Notes: a model not told the origin generated them from the letters alone. A stretch of DNA of 64,000 nt from Hirundichthys speculiger (GCA_018398805.1 JAGFBZ010000009.1:43411-107410), one strand, 5' to 3'; shown: positions 23,850-36,578, counted from the stretch's first letter. Translations and numbers: made by a program.

Positions 23850-24260
23850 CGTCCACCTGGTCATATGTGGACGTGAACAAATGGCTCTACCTCTGGATTA
23901 CGCATCACCGTATTACTGTCAGACGTTTTTATTCTCTGAGGTCAGAGGTCAGCAGTTGTGGTGGATGTGGGAATAGTCGCGGCCAGACACGTCAGTCTGT
24001 ACAGCTGTGGCATGATCTCATCCAGATGTTTGCTGTGGAGGAAACCAAGGAGATCTTTGGAACATTTCCCTTCAAAATCCGCCATGGCCTCCATCACAGT
24101 AGGCAAACAAGCTAAGTATGGGGAGAGGAAGGAGCCCTGCCTCACCAAAGAGAAGTCCATCCAATGGAGGGAAAGGAACGAAAAATTGGCTTGGCTAGCT
24201 CACGTAACTGCCCTAAAAAATAAAGCCAAAAGGCTTGGTCATATAATTGATGGATCCATC
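23850..24260 (-). pseudogene. hAT-type transposase C-terminal remnant
   Basis: The minus strand reads SLVRQGSFLSPYLACL, then FLHSKHLDEIMPQLYRLTCL, AATIPTSTTTADL and, after a frame change, RRIKTSDSNTVMRN. This order (LYRL, then ATIPxSTxxxxxSF, then xKRIKTxxRN) is the dimerisation end of hAT/ZMYM-like transposases. The usual serine-phenylalanine after the STT motif is lost and stops are frequent. TIRs were not identified. Confidence 0.5.
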
Positions 24261-24399
24261 GCCCCTCCTACTACTGACTGTGCACCAGGAAAGACACCAC
24301 GTTACTGCATTTTCCTAACCCACCAAATAAATCTCTCCTCAGCTTTCCCATGTTCCAACCTCGAAACCTTATTAAACCATCTAAACAAAGTCATATGAA

Positions 24400-25075
24400 G
24401 TACCGATCCCAGAGAACCGGGTTCACTTTCTGACCACTTTCTACTCATTTTATCAAGTTACGACACACACGGACAAACGTAAAACATATACAGCAACAAT
24501 TATACACACAACATATCCAGCTGTGAATAACATCCCAGACAAGAGATCCGATTAAGAAGCTTCCACACAGAGTTTGTCCATCCGCTTAATCATTTGAAGG
24601 TGATCCCGATCACTTAACTGGTCTTTAATTCAGCAGCTTGAACATATCACCCTAAAAAAAACATTCCCATTTCCTATGCCAACCCAAAAAACCCCGACAG
24701 AATTTTATCCGATGATCCGGCCAGGTGCAGGAATTCCGCACACGATGTGTAGCATACACTGCAACCTCGCAGTTAATTTATCAAATCGGATAAGAAAAAC
24801 CACCCACATTAGTTTTCCATAACGACTTCGGTACCACATTGATCAATCAGTACGGTATCCTTAACCAAAAACTTCACAATCAGTCCTCGACTGATTTTAC
24901 AGGCCCATACCCAACCAGTCCCACTGGATTATCAGCTGACCAGTCCCATACTGGATTTCCCTACCAACCCTAGGCCGTACTCTCCATCAGTCCCTGACAG
25001 ATGTCACAGGTGCACTCTCCCTTTATTAAAGTACTCTGAGGTCTCCCGACCCAACCAGTCCCCCACTGGATTTTA
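24400..25075. other. Decayed repeat-like spacer
   Basis: Several copies of an accagtcccactggatt-like phrase occur between 24900 and 25080. No coding potential recognised. Confidence 0.4.
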
Positions 25076-25079
25076 GTGC

Positions 25080-26457
25080 TCTTCAGCTCACAGAGCTGGT
25101 ATTTTAAGCATTCATCACGTCCACCCTGCCCCCCACCCTGGACCCTCTACAGTTCGAATACCGGGCCAACAGATCTGTGGACGATGCCGTAGCCCTCCTC
25201 CTCCATAAGACCCTTTCCCACGTGGATGCTGGTAGGGGGAACTATGTGAGAATACTGTTTGTTGATTACAGCTCAGCATTCAACACATATTCCCTCCAGA
25301 CTGGTATCCAAGCTGTACGACCTGGGCCTGTACTCCTCCTTGTGCAGGTGGGTCTACAGCTTTCTGACCAGCAGACCACAAGTGGTTCGGCTGGGACACC
25401 ACACCTCATCCCCCCCTCACCCTCAACACCGGAACCCCTCAGGGCTGTGTGCTCAGCCCTCTGCTGTACTCCTTGTACACTCATGACTGCGTAGCCACTT
25501 CAGACTCCAACGTCTCATAAAGTTTGCTGACGACACCGCTGTTGTGGGTTCTGATCTCCCACGACAACGAGTCAGCCTACAGGAGCGAGGTCTCACACCT
25601 GGAGGACTGGTGCAGGGAGAACCACCTCTGCTGAACGTCAAAAGACGAAGGAGCTGATTGTGGACTACAGCAGGAAGCAGCAGAGGGAGCCCCTCCCCTT
25701 GTCATCTGTGGTTCTGAGGTGGAAAGAGTGGACACTTTAAATACCTCGGGGTGACCATCTCGCAGGGACCTGTGCTGGACTCAACACATCACCACAACGG
25801 TGAAGAAGGCCAGACAGCGTCTGTTCCTCCTCAGAAGACTGAGGGACTTCAGGCTCCCCCTCAGGGTGCTCAAGAACTTTTACAGCTGCACTATCGAGAG
25901 CATCCTGTGTGGGAGCATCACCACATGGATGGGGAGCTGCACCAAACAGGACTTCTTGGCCCTGAAGAGGGTGGTCCGTTCAGCAGAGCGGACCATCAGA
26001 ACCACCCTCCCAAACCTGCAGGACATTTACACTAAACGCTGCAGGACCAGGGCCCTGAAGATCCTCAACCAGCCCAGTCACCCCGGTCACTATCTTTTTT
26101 CCCCTCTGCCATCAGGCCGGCGTCTCCGCTGCCTGAGAACCAGGACTGAGCAGATGAGGAAGAGCTTCTTCCCTCAGGCCATCCGCCTGCTGAACTGGGA
26201 CCACTACTCACATTAAGCTTAATATTGAACAGTGACTCTGCTCTGTTTTATTTGGACTTCATAGTTTTTCTCATCTCCTGCAGTGTGTGTTTATTTATTA
26301 TTTATTACTTATTTAAACTTAATTCTTTTTTTTTTCTCCTGTTTCTTCTTAGAAGAAAGCATTTGCCCTGTGGGTACAATAACAAATTTTACTGCGCAAT
26401 GTACAAAGTATAATTGTGTATGTAACAAATAAAGATCTTGAATCTTGAATCTTGAAA
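25080..26457 (+). mobile_element. CR1/L2-like LINE, RT and C-terminal part, broken
   Basis: Plus-strand reverse transcriptase pieces in order: FEYRANRSVDDAVALLLHK, ILFVDYSSAFNT (catalytic motif A), frameshifts, then a degraded FADDTAVV box near 25522, ELIVDYSRKQQREPL, VERVDTFKYLGVTISQ, and a long intact C-terminal stretch (25800-26216) with RLFLLRRLRDFRLP, FYSCTIESILCGSITTWMG and PSGRRLRCLRTRTEQMRKSF. The 3' end is aataaagatcttgaatcttg with a 7-base tail repeat at about 26430-26457. It is truncated at its 5' end and carries several frameshifts. Confidence 0.85.
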
Positions 26458-27150
26458 TATTGTGCATGGCCTAAAAATTACATTAACGTAATAATAAATC
26501 TATTGAACTGTATTTGCTACAAAAGTCATTCATAAATTTATGAACGTGAGGAAGATCCTTTTTTTATGGATAACCAATTATACTTCAATAGTAAATATGC
26601 AGAAAGTTTCTATTCAAAGTGTGATCGGCTGGTCCCTGTGAGTGAGCGGAGGATAGTGGACATTGACATGGAGGTGAGTGGACATTGACATGGAGGCGAG
26701 TGGACATTGACATGGAGGTGAGTGGACATTGACATGGAGGTGAGTGGACATTGACATGGAGGTGAGTGGACATTGACATGGAGGCGAGTGGACATTGACA
26801 TGCAGTGGTGGCCTGTTGCCTAAAAGGCACGCACGCTCACGTGCACGTCCAATGCAAAGTTATTGGAACATAAATACCGCGGGACATAAGAGCGTCCCGT
26901 GCAGGTCGTACCGAACCGTTCTGTATTTTACGGAGTACAGTTGCGTCCCTACTGTGTGCCCTCTCCTTTTTGTGAAAGAAAGTCTGGAGGCATCACTCAA
27001 CATTTTTCAGTTGGTCTAGGGTTTAAAACAAACAAACAAACATGCAAACAAAAATAAGGAAAATATAACCTTTTATTAGAGGGAATATAACTTGACTTTA
27101 GACAGAATACAAAATGTACAAAATGTAAACGGTTACTTATTGATTATAAT
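26458..27150. repeat. Spacer with a 22-bp minisatellite
   Basis: Bases 26648-26802 hold seven copies of ggaggtgagtggacattgac plus at. The rest is unremarkable spacer. Confidence 0.75.
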
Positions 27151-27154
27151 AATA

Positions 27155-27420
27155 ATAATAACGGTAGTAGTAAACTTTATTTGTATAGCACACTTTGAAG
27201 TCAGAGACCTCTCAAGGGGCTTAACAATCCTATAGTATAAAAACGGAATAAAAAGAAAATCTATATCAATATGCAAAAGCAACACTGAATAAATGAGTCT
27301 TTAGGCTACTTTTGAAAGCGACAAGGGAGTCAAACATCCTAGTAAAGTCAGGTAATTTACTCCAAAGTCTTGTCCAGAGGACAGAGAAGCCACAATGATC
27401 CCTTTTAATTCCTGATTATC
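27155..27420 (-). mobile_element. LINE-like 3' end with (TTA)n tail
   Basis: The minus strand ends in aataaagtttactactaccg followed by (TTA)n at 27148-27165, and the phrase ttgtatagcacactttgaa resembles the 3' ends of fish LINEs. No coding part remains. Confidence 0.4.
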
Positions 27421-27484
27421 TATAAGGGCGTCATTATTCTCTTTCTATCGTTATTACGGGTATGTTGTTTCATTTTGACACATT

Positions 27485-28770
27485 TTGAGGTACGCATTGG
27501 CAGTATTTGGGTCTAGACAAGACGCAACATGTCTTCAACAGTTTCAACCAGCCATCCAGCCCCCCGTACTCCAGGACAAACTGGGGAGGATGGGAGTAGA
27601 CCCCCACCTGGTGGACTGGATCCCTGACTACCTCACTGGCAGGCCACAGTACGTCAGGTTGAAGGACACCACGTCTGACACGGTGGTCAGGAGCACCCCA
27701 GGGCACAGTGCTGGCCCCTCTTCTTTTCACCCTGAACACCTCAGACTTCTGCTACAACTCAGAGCTGTGCCACATACAGAAGAACGCTGATGACGCAGCC
27801 ATCGCTGGGTGCATCAGGGACGACAGAGAGGAGTATCGGAGACTGGTTAAGGACTTTGCTGCTTGGTGCCTGAACCACCTACAGCTCAACACCTCTAAAA
27901 CGAAGGAGCTGGTCATTGACTTTAGGAGGTCCAGACCAAGACTGTGACCAGTCCTGTTGGAGGGAGCTGAGGCGGAGGCTGTGGACTCCTATAAGTACCT
28001 TTTATTGTCCAGTATGGCTGGACAATAAACTGGACTGGACAACACTTACCAGCCACCAGTATGGGAAGATACAAAGCAGGCTGTACTTCCTAAGGAGACT
28101 GTGGTCTTTCAACATCTGTAAACTGCTGTGGATGTTCTACCAGTCTGTGGTTGCCAGTGTCCTCTTTTACACCGTGGTGTGCTGGGGACACATCCAGACT
28201 GGACAAACTGATCAGACGGGCCGGCTCTGTGGTCGGCATGAACCTGGACTCTCTGGTGATGGTGGCAGAGGTGAGGACATTGGACAAACTGCTGGACATT
28301 ATGGACAATGTCAGCCACCTTCTGCACTCCGTCATCAGCAACCAGAGGAGGCTGTTCAGTGAAAGACTTATCCTCCCCAAGTCCAGGACCAACGGGCTAA
28401 AGAACTCCTTTGTCCACCAGGACATCACACTTCACAACTCATCACTGGGGGGGGGGAGGGTGTAGGGCACAGAGGACACAAGAGAAGGAGTTAGCAAAAA
28501 CAAACACAACAGACCTGGACACTTTCTTTCCTTTCTTCCATATGTGTGCAATAATCTCATCTATAGTGCAATAGTTTAATTTAACCTGATAATTTAATTT
28601 GACTAAATATAACAATAACCTACACTGAGCCATATGGATTTATTTATTCATCCTTTTTTTTGAGTTCACAGTTTATTTTATATATTTTATTCTATATCTT
28701 TACTTGACATGCTACTGGAAATTTGAATTTCCCTGAGGGAGTCGTCCCCCATGGTTCAGTAAAGTTGAGT
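27485..28770 (+). mobile_element. CR1/L2-like LINE, RT part, broken
   Basis: Plus strand in three frames: LQDKLGRMGVDPHLVDW and YLTGRPQYVRLKD, then LFTLNTSDFCYNS, KNADDAAIAGCI (the ADD box, first residue altered), LQLNTSKTKELVIDFRRSR, then LDNKLDW, IQSRLYFLRRLWSFN, MFYQSVVASVLFYTVVCWG and DKLIRRAGSVVGMNLDSL. The 3' region ends near 28770 with a ttccctgagggagtcg phrase. It is not functional. Confidence 0.8.
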
Positions 28771-29760
28771 CAAATTCTCTATCAATGCTGAACTGCAGAA
28801 CAGTTAAAAACACTGAAAACCAGCGTTTACTTTTGACATTCAGGGAGGAAACTTTGAAAGGAGATTTTTCAGAGGAGTCTGGTGTGTTTGTTGGAGTGAG
28901 CACAATGGTGGGCGCTCAGTCATGTTTCCCCTCAGAGACTCTGATCTGCAGTCAGACCGCCAGGGAAGGATTCGTTGACTGAATCCTTCCCTTCCTCCAC
29001 AATCATCTGGATGTGTTCAGCTCAGGTGTTCAGGATGGTTGCAGGAGAAGTCAGAGAACCAGCCCACAGTTACAATCTGACTGGTTGAACTGGTTCACTG
29101 CAGGCCAGTCAGGATAAATATGGGTCAGAAAAAACAGAAAAAAGAAGCTTTTCACAGACGTAAATGAGTTTGTAGCTGTTCTGTGGACGGCAGCGTCCAG
29201 CTGCCATGACGGGACCACAAACCACCAACAGATACGTGTTTATGACCTTTTTATAAGATGATCATTGTTAAAAATATAAAACCCACAATAAGGTGATGTT
29301 TCACGTATAAAAACAAGTTCATAATAAAAATGTTTGAGCTGGAAGAACGCAGTAACACTGAAGCCTCCAGGAGCTGAAGGTCTGGTGGCTCCTTCCATCA
29401 TTCCAGATGTTCCTCCATTCAGCCACTCCAGTCTGGAGACAACAACATCAACAGTCATCAGGGTTCAGCTCAGACAAGGAGATGATGTCACAGTGACTCA
29501 CTCTGACATCATCATGAACTCAGCTGTCAGTCATCACTTTTATCAACCAATGAGATCAGAGACAGAGAACTTTAGAATAAGAGAGAAAGACGAACCAGTC
29601 AGAGGGATTGATAACTCATCGGACGAGCAGAAGGGTTCCTTCTGGTCTCTCATCCTCCGGAGTATAGTGGAGCTGATCTCTCCTTGAAGAAGAAACAATC
29701 CAGTCAGAACCAACTTGAACCAGATCTGAACTACAAACATGTCTGACTCTCAGCTTCATA
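28771..29760. other. Spacer upstream of class F exon donor
   Basis: About 1 kb with only short frames. Stretches such as 29330-29690 are open but show no domain. It may include 3' gene parts of block 1, which I cannot recognise. Confidence 0.35.
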
Positions 29761-29765
29761 CTGAC

Positions 29766-30098
29766 TTCTGACTTTAACTGAGACTGATGTCTCTCTGTGG
29801 AAGTTCTCGTCTTCACTGTAGACTTCACATCTGTACATTCCTGAGTCTGTGACTGTGGGCTGTTTCAGGGTCAGAGTCAGGTCTCCAGAGTCCAGCAGGT
29901 CTTCCTCCATCTCTGTTCTACCTCTGTAAACCTGGTTCTGGTCTTCAGGATGGTCAGAGTCGTTCTGATACACGTGGACCTTCTTGTATTGAGGTTCACA
30001 GCGAATCCACTCCACTCTGGTGTCTCTGGGAAGACCAGGTGTTGTTCTGAAGGGCAGCTGGATAGACTCCACCCCCTCCTCCACCTCCACCTTGTGGT
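29766..30098 (-). CDS. V-set immunoglobulin exon, class F (block 1)
   Basis: An intact 333-bp V-set exon, phase 1 at both ends, with a ctcag acceptor and gtcagt donor. Order: [15 protein letters not shown] (B-strand position is Phe, not Cys), TRVEWIRCEPQ (C-strand Trp, with a Cys three residues on), KKVHVYQNDSDHPEDQNQ, VYRGRTEMEEDLLDSGD, LTLTLKQPTVTDSGMYRC (F-strand Cys) and EVYSEDENFHRETSVSVKV. The F-strand Cys would lack its usual partner; the Cys in WIRCE could be an alternative partner, which is inference. Its nearest neighbour is the frameshifted class E exon only 0.12 kb upstream, so the two exons form a close pair with a very short intron. Confidence 0.8.
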
Positions 30099-30220
30099 CT
30101 GAGAGAACAAAGAACATCAGCTGGACTTGAAGGTGTTATATCTGATTCATTTACTGTCCCACAGTCAGAGACAGTTTGGAGAGAAAACTTCCAGAAACAA
30201 AAGCAGAACTTATGTCTTAC

Positions 30221-30548
30221 TTGGGACTTCCAGCAGCACAGTTTTCTGTCTAGAAACCTCCTTGCTGTCAACTCTGCAGATGTATCTGCCAGAGTCTCTG
30301 TCTGTGGGGTATTTCAGCTTCAGACTGAGGTCTCCAGTCTTCAAATGATCTTCAGGAATCTCTGTTCTCCCTCTGTAAAACTGGTCCTGCTGGTCACACT
30401 GGTTACAGCTGTTCTGGTATTTGAGGATCATCATTGGTGGTTCAGGTTCATATCCACCACTTCACTTCAGCATCTTCAGGAAGACCAGGTGTTGTTATGA
30501 AGGGCAGCTGGACAGACTCCTCCCCCTCATCCACCTCCACCTGATGGA
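30221..30548 (-). pseudogene. V-set exon, class E (block 1), frameshifted
   Basis: This is the paralogue of the exon at 37-366, with the same splice sites, but 328 bp long instead of 330. A 2-bp deletion near 30452 (tatccacc where the other copy has tatctccacc) breaks the frame just before the MMILKYQNSCNQC segment. The downstream part (FYRGRTEIPEDHLKTGD, GRYICRV) is well kept, so the break is recent or a consensus error. The B-strand residue is again Phe. Confidence 0.75.
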
Positions 30549-30549
30549 C

Positions 30550-31500
30550 TGAGAGGACAACAAAGAACAACATCAGCTGTAGAGAAGTTCAGCAGAAGTT
30601 CACTGAAGGTCAGGAGGAGATGAACTGTGTCTTTGTGGGTTCAGAGAAAGTGCTCTACAGAGTGCAGAGAGAGGGAATGTGGGATTGATCAGACAGTCTG
30701 GAGTATCAGAACAGTCTGTCAGACTGGTCCAGGACAGGTTTGATGGGAACATGACAACAGGGAGGTGTTTGGTAGGACCAACAGAGGAGCTTAAATAAGA
30801 GGGCTGGACTGTTCAGAGCAGTTTGGAGAGTAGAAATAGAAGTGAAGAAGAGACTGCAGGTGGGTTAGAACAGGTGGAGAAGAGCATCTGGGATAGAAGA
30901 GTAGTAGTGAGAGTTGAGGGAAGGTTTTCATCTGGATGGTAGTTTGTTGAACCTTTGGAGATGCTGATATAAACTCACACCTTCACTAGTGTCTGTAACA
31001 CATCCATTCATCATAGACCTCTGGGAAACTGGGAACAAACATGCATGTTCATGCAGCTCCAAACACAAAAAATAATCATGAAATGATAATAAATACAAAA
31101 CACACTCAAGCATTTTAACTCACTTGTGTCAGGAAGTCAAGATTGTTGGAAAGAAAGTCCATGTGTGGGACGCTGTGTAAAACGTACATAAAAACAGAAT
31201 CCAATCATATTCAGATCCCATCAACTCCTTTCTGTTCTACTGGAATAAAATAGAACATTAAAACACACATGATTGTCTCCTGGACATCACTGATGGACTC
31301 AGGGACACTTCCAGAAACCACCGTCTGTCAACACAGTTCAATCCACCGATGCAGGTTAAAGCTGGACCATCAGAGAAGAAGACACATGTGGACACCATCC
31401 AGAAACACCAGCGTCTCCTCTGGACCAAAGATCATCTGAGTTTGATGTCTCGCCATGACTGGCGGTTGTTCTAACTTACACATACAATCTGCTCAAAATC
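30550..31500. other. Spacer with possible RTE-like LINE trace
   Basis: The plus strand at about 30825-30900 reads VKKRLQVG, stop, NRWRRASG, resembling the VQAGWNGWRKVSG region of RTE-type LINEs. Otherwise no gene is seen. Confidence 0.35.
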
Positions 31501-33513
31501 CACACGTTTGATGATTTTTCTGGTCTGAACAAGTGTATATGACAATCTTGGATGAACTCCATAGCGCCACCATCTGGTCAAAGGAGTATGATTTTGGTCA
31601 CAGTATGTCCGGTATCTTCTTCATGCTTCATCATATCAGCCTGAGTATACAGAATATACTCTTTAGTGTCCTCATGCACCATAGAAAGTTTCGTGTCTGG
31701 ACGTCCAACGGTACCAGCGTTATTCACCGTAAAACAGGAAGTGGATGGTTTTATCAGATGCAAATGAAGAATATTCATTAAAAAGGAACTAAGGAGGTGA
31801 GGTAAAGGACCACATCCCTTTCACTAATGATAACATTTCATACACAGCAACATATCGTCTGTTCACCAATCTTTTTTTTCAAAATATGAAATCATAACCA
31901 ATTGATCATATTTCTGGAACCTTGAACACTAAACACATATTTTTATCAGAGTCACCAAACTGAGCAGTAATATAGCTGTATATGTCAACTTTCATTATTT
32001 TTTCAGAATTTTCTATTAATAGTTGAGTTTTGATAATTATCTTTTGGAACTGCTTGTTAATAGCTTTAAGCTTTAACTGTTATAGAATTGACTTTGGTGC
32101 CAACTATTAACAGCAGAAATAAATTCTCATAGAAAATCATATATAAATTATTTATTTTGTGTTTGTCTGTCAGAATACAATTCAAATAGGTCCAACCTTA
32201 GAAATTTATAAATAGAAAATACAATTTTAAGTTACGCTGTCTCATTCTGATACAGGTGAGAATTCACTGTCAAATATACGTCAGAGTCACAGGTAACATC
32301 TATTGAACAGGGGGTTGATTCCAAAACTGCACTTGTTCTAATTTGCACTAAATTGCCAGATCATTGTCAAAATGCACATATTGACATAACATTTCTTTCA
32401 ATACATTTCTGTGGAAAATGGACTTGTCTAATGAGATTAATAAAAAAATCACTCATTGCTTCCTGGGAGAAGCATTTAAAGCCTATTCTGCAGGTAACTG
32501 GTAGTCAGTGAAAGGAGTTAACAGCAGTAGTGATGCTGGAAGACATGCAGTTGTAAATAGTGAAGCAGAGACTAACATTAATAGTGAAGGCAAACCCGCA
32601 CGCCATAGTCTACAATCAGCACATTGTATATCGGATGCTTCACCTCAGCATCCGATCACCAAGCCGGTCGTGGTGTCAGGGGGGCTCATAACACCGCAAA
32701 TATGGAAAAATGTAGCAGGGATGAAAACAACCGCAGTTGTCCTGGCAGACAGGGGAGAAGCTGCAGGAAAAAAAACATCGCTAATGGCGCACTGGAAATT
32801 ACGGTGGTGATGGTGATGGTGATGATGATGATGATGATGGCTGCGAGTTCTTGAGAGAAGAGGAAGAGTATCGAAAGTCGAGCCTAAATTTTGATAAGCC
32901 TGTTGGTTTTGTAGAGACGATCTGACAAATTCTGAGCCCATTGATTTAATCTCTTTTCCAAATGATGAATTCTGAGCCTCATCACCAATCAAACAAATGG
33001 ATATGGCCACCAGTTCTTTAAAAGGGAAATATTGAAACCAAACTCCAGATTTCATGACTTTATGATGTGATTGTCCCTGAAATGAAAACTTTCATTGCGC
33101 ATGGGGCTGCAGGAAGAATCTGAAAATGAGGACTACTGGGCAGATTTGGGCAGGTGATGTAACAATAATCAAATTAGATGACAAATCTACTTCCATTCCA
33201 AATTTTGGTTCAAACTGAAGATATATATCATTTACAGTATGTCTTTATCTCAAACCACTTTAAAGTTATAGCGTTTTGATATCAAAATTGAACATTTTCC
33301 AATATGGCCACCACCTTGTGATGTCATAATATGCAAATTATATTAATAACTTTACTCCCATCACAGACTTTGAGTCATACTAAACAATTTTCTTATTGAC
33401 AGTATACCTTTTTCTCAAACTGCCTTCAAGTTATAGCCTTCTGAAATCTTGATGTCAAAATTGTATATTTTCTTGAAAAAGCTCTGGCACCTAAAGGGTT
33501 AATGGTTGAATTC

Positions 33514-33551
<38 letters not shown>

Positions 33552-33590
33552 ACTATGCAGGGTTTTGCTGTTCACAAACAGCTAAGATTT
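31500..33590. repeat. AT-rich interspersed-repeat region
   Basis: No coding exon recognised. It holds a (GAT)n run at 32804-32840, an imperfect duplication of about 160 bp (33190-33300 and 33350-33480, sharing tctcaaac, aagttatagc and gatatcaaaattg-type phrases) and a T homopolymer at 33518-33548. A plus-strand frame at 32508-32810 has no recognisable domain. Confidence 0.45.
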
Positions 33591-33591
33591 G

Positions 33592-33870
33592 CAGTGGCAA
33601 TCATAAAATATATGAGGCCCTGGGCAGATGCTGGCCCCTCTGCTGTAATTCAGGTATACATAGTTTAATCTGGTCCAAGCCTGGTGTGTATGATTGTAGT
33701 CTGAGCCTGAACACATCTATATGGTAATATTCAGAAACTGTTGGAGCACCACCTGTTGGCTACAGGGACTGTCATGTTTTGTAGGATGCATCCTGACTCT
33801 TTCTGGCTTTAGCAGATGAAACACAGACGTGGTCAATCAGTAGTGAAGATATTAAAAATGACTTACAATT
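33592..33870 (-). repeat. Interspersed repeat R, inverted third copy
   Basis: Reverse complement of the sequence at 49.79-50.06 and 63.54-63.83 kb. It shares phrases such as ccaacaggtggtg, acaatcatacacaccaggc and ggaccagattaaact. Because it also occurs outside the segmental duplication, it is an interspersed repeat. The class is not recognised. Confidence 0.7.
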
Positions 33871-33884
33871 AAACTATCTTTGTA

Positions 33885-35640
33885 TCACGTTTGTCATTTC
33901 TATCACATTCATCTTCTGCTGAAGGCCTGCAGCACCGCCTTCAGATGCAAAGACGCACAAGCCTACAGCTCAGCCAGGGCTGACCTAAAACGGGGCATCA
34001 AGAAGGCCAAGCACTGCTACAAACTGAAGGTGGAGGAGCATTTCAACTCCAACCCCCGACGGATGTGGCAGGGCATTCGTATTATCAGTGACTTCAAGCC
34101 CACCAACCCCTCCCCCCCTTCCTCTGACACATCCTTCCTCAATGAGCTGAACAGGTTCTACGCTCGCTTTGAGAAGGATAACCCTGCAGCAGCAACAAGG
34201 GCAGAGCTGACTGCCATCCACCAACCACTGACATTCTCCCCCACTGACGTTGAAGCAGTGCTTAGCCGGACCAACGCACACAAAGCAGCAGGCCCTGATG
34301 GCATCCCTGGACGTGTGCTCAGAGCATGCGCTGGGGAGCTGGCGGCGGTCCTGACAGACTTATTCAACCTGTCCCTGGCCCGTCCTGTTGTTCCGACCTG
34401 CTTCAAATCCACCACCATTGTGCCGGTACCGAAGAGCTCCACACCAGCGTGTCTCAACGACTACCGTCCAGTGGCTCCCACCCCCATCATTTCAATGTGC
34501 CTAGAGCAGCTGGTCCTGGCACACCTCAGATCCTGCCTGCCCCCCACCCTGGATCCCCACCAGTTTGCCAACCGCAAGAACAGGAGCAGAGAGGATGCAG
34601 TCTCCACAGCGCTGCACTCTGTGCTCTCACACCTGGACAGTAACAACACTTATGCCAGGATCCTGTCATAGACTTCAGTTCAGCGTTCAACACTATCATA
34701 CCGTCAACGTTCGTAGTCAAACTTGCGGACCTGGGCATCACAGCTCCCATCTGCAACTGGCTACTGGACTTTCTAACTAACAGGCCACAACATGTCCGGT
34801 TAGACCACCACTGCTCCTCCACCCTGACCATTAACACTGGCGTACCACAAGGCTGCGTGTTGAGTCCTTTCCTCTACTCCCTCTTCACCCACAACTGCAG
34901 ACCTGTTCATGGCTCCGACGCCATAATCAAGTTTGCAGATGACACCACCGTGATTGGCCTCATCAGGAACAACGATGAGTCGGCCTACAGGGAGGAGGTG
35001 GACCACCTGGCTGCGTGGTGATAGAATAATTACCTGAGGCTCAACACCTCAAAAACTAAAAAAATCATCATGGACTTCAGGAAGAATGCTGTCACTCATC
35101 CACCCATCCACATCAATGGTGTGGCAGTGGAACGAGTGAGCAGCTTCAAAATCCTGGGGATCCATATTTCAGAGGACCTCTCCTGGACAACAAACTGCTC
35201 CAACCTGGTCAGGAAGGCTCACCAGCGAGTCTTCTTCTGGAGGACTCTGAGGAAGCACCACCTCTCTTCAAACGTGCTGGTGAACTTCTACCGCTGCACC
35301 ATCGAGAGCATCCTGACCAACTGGATCACAGTCTGGTACGGGAACTGCTCCAGCGCTGACCGAAGGCCTTGCAGAGGGTGGTGAAAACCGCCCAGCGCAT
35401 CGCCAGAGCTCCACTTCCTGCCATGAACACCATCCACAGGAAGCGTTGTCTCAGGAGAGCAACCAGCATCATCAAGGACTCCTCCCACCCAGCACACGGA
35501 CTGTTCACTCTCCTGCCCTCTAGGAGATGCTACAGGAGTCTCCGTACACCAACCAGCAGATTCAGGAACAGTTTCTTTCCATCAGCTATTTCCCTGTTGA
35601 ACTCTGCCACCCCCCATAGTCAAGGAAGTCCACCAGGACC
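33885..35640 (+). mobile_element. CR1/L2-like LINE reverse transcriptase, best-preserved copy
   Basis: A 5'-truncated LINE of about 1.75 kb. Order: ARADLKRGIKKAKHCYK and MWQGIRIISD before the RT, then [32 protein letters not shown] and [37 protein letters not shown], then after a frameshift at about 34670 [39 protein letters not shown], and the active-site box [10 protein letters not shown] at about 34928-34957. Two stops follow VDHLAAW at 35022, then LNTSKTKKIIMDFRK, SFKILGIHISEDLSWT and VNFYRCTIESILTNWITVWYG. All catalytic boxes remain, yet at least one frameshift and two stops kill it. Confidence 0.9.
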
Positions 35641-35765
35641 AGTAAAGACACCAGTCCACTGAGGTCCAACAGGACCAGTACAGACACAAATCCAGGAAGA
35701 CAACCAGGACCAGTACAGACACCAGTCCACTGAGGTCTAACAGGACCAGTACAGACAGTACAGTC
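35630..35765. repeat. 72-bp imperfect tandem repeat
   Basis: Two copies of an aggaccagtacagacaccag and tccactgaggtc-type unit directly after the LINE. Confidence 0.7.
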
Positions 35766-35919
35766 GGAGCGATGCAGTGTGGCTTTGGATTACATTTTAC
35801 TCTGGGGTGCCGTGAGATTTTATTCACTTTTGAAAGGTGTTGTGACTGAAAAAAGGTTGAGAAAGGCTGAGTTAGAGTCCTTTCCCCTCTTGTTGGGCAT
35901 TTAACGTGCTGATAAAGCC

Positions 35920-36310
35920 TTGGGAGTACAGTCTTGAGATTGGTCTTATTAAAGTCTCCAGCTATAATGTGAACGCCATCAGGGTGGGCCCGCTGCTGTT
36001 AATGGCGTTTAGCAGGAGAGAGAGCGCCGTGCTAGCGTTAGCGTCTGGCGGGATGTAAACAGTAGTAACGATCACTACTGTTATCTCTCTCGGGAGAAAA
36101 AAAGGCTGGGATCTGACAGACATGTACTCAATATCGGGGGAGCAGTGCTTCGCGATAATACTGCTGTTGTTGCACCAGTCCTCATGCACGTAGATACAGA
36201 GCCCCCCACCTCTGCTTTTGCCGGAGTCCTCAGTCCGATCCCAGCGGTGCAGGGAGTGGCCAGCTAGCTGCACACTAGCATCAGGGATCTTCGGGTTCAG
36301 CCAGGTCTAT
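35920..36310 (-). mobile_element. LINE endonuclease-domain fragment
   Basis: Minus strand: HRWDRTEDSGKSRGGGLCIY, VHEDWCNNSSIIAKHCSPDI, EYMSVRSQPFFLPREITVVI, VTTVYIPPDANASTALS, then a frameshift into HIIAGDFNK. This is the endonuclease/exonuclease/phosphatase domain that precedes the RT in fish LINEs. It lies in opposite orientation to the RT copy next to it, so it is a separate fragment. Confidence 0.8.
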
Positions 36311-36578
36311 TTGAGGTTCTCATCAGGTCTGGTTTTGGATCAGGGTCACTCTGCTTTGATCTGAATCTTGACTGAAACTCTTCAGCTTATTTCTGTGTAT
36401 ATGGTTGACTAGATAATGTTCAACAGTTTTTTCTAGAACTTTACAGATAAACAAAGATTAAATATGTACCTGTAATAAACTTGATCAGGATCACTGTTCC
36501 ACTCTGGGTCCTGGTCTGATCTGAACTATTCAGACACTCCATCCTCAGGTAACACCAACTTCCTCTGGTTTATTACTT

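Noticed and set aside
32508..32810. 100-residue plus-strand frame
   Set aside because: No recognisable domain, repeat-rich surroundings, antisense frame also open.
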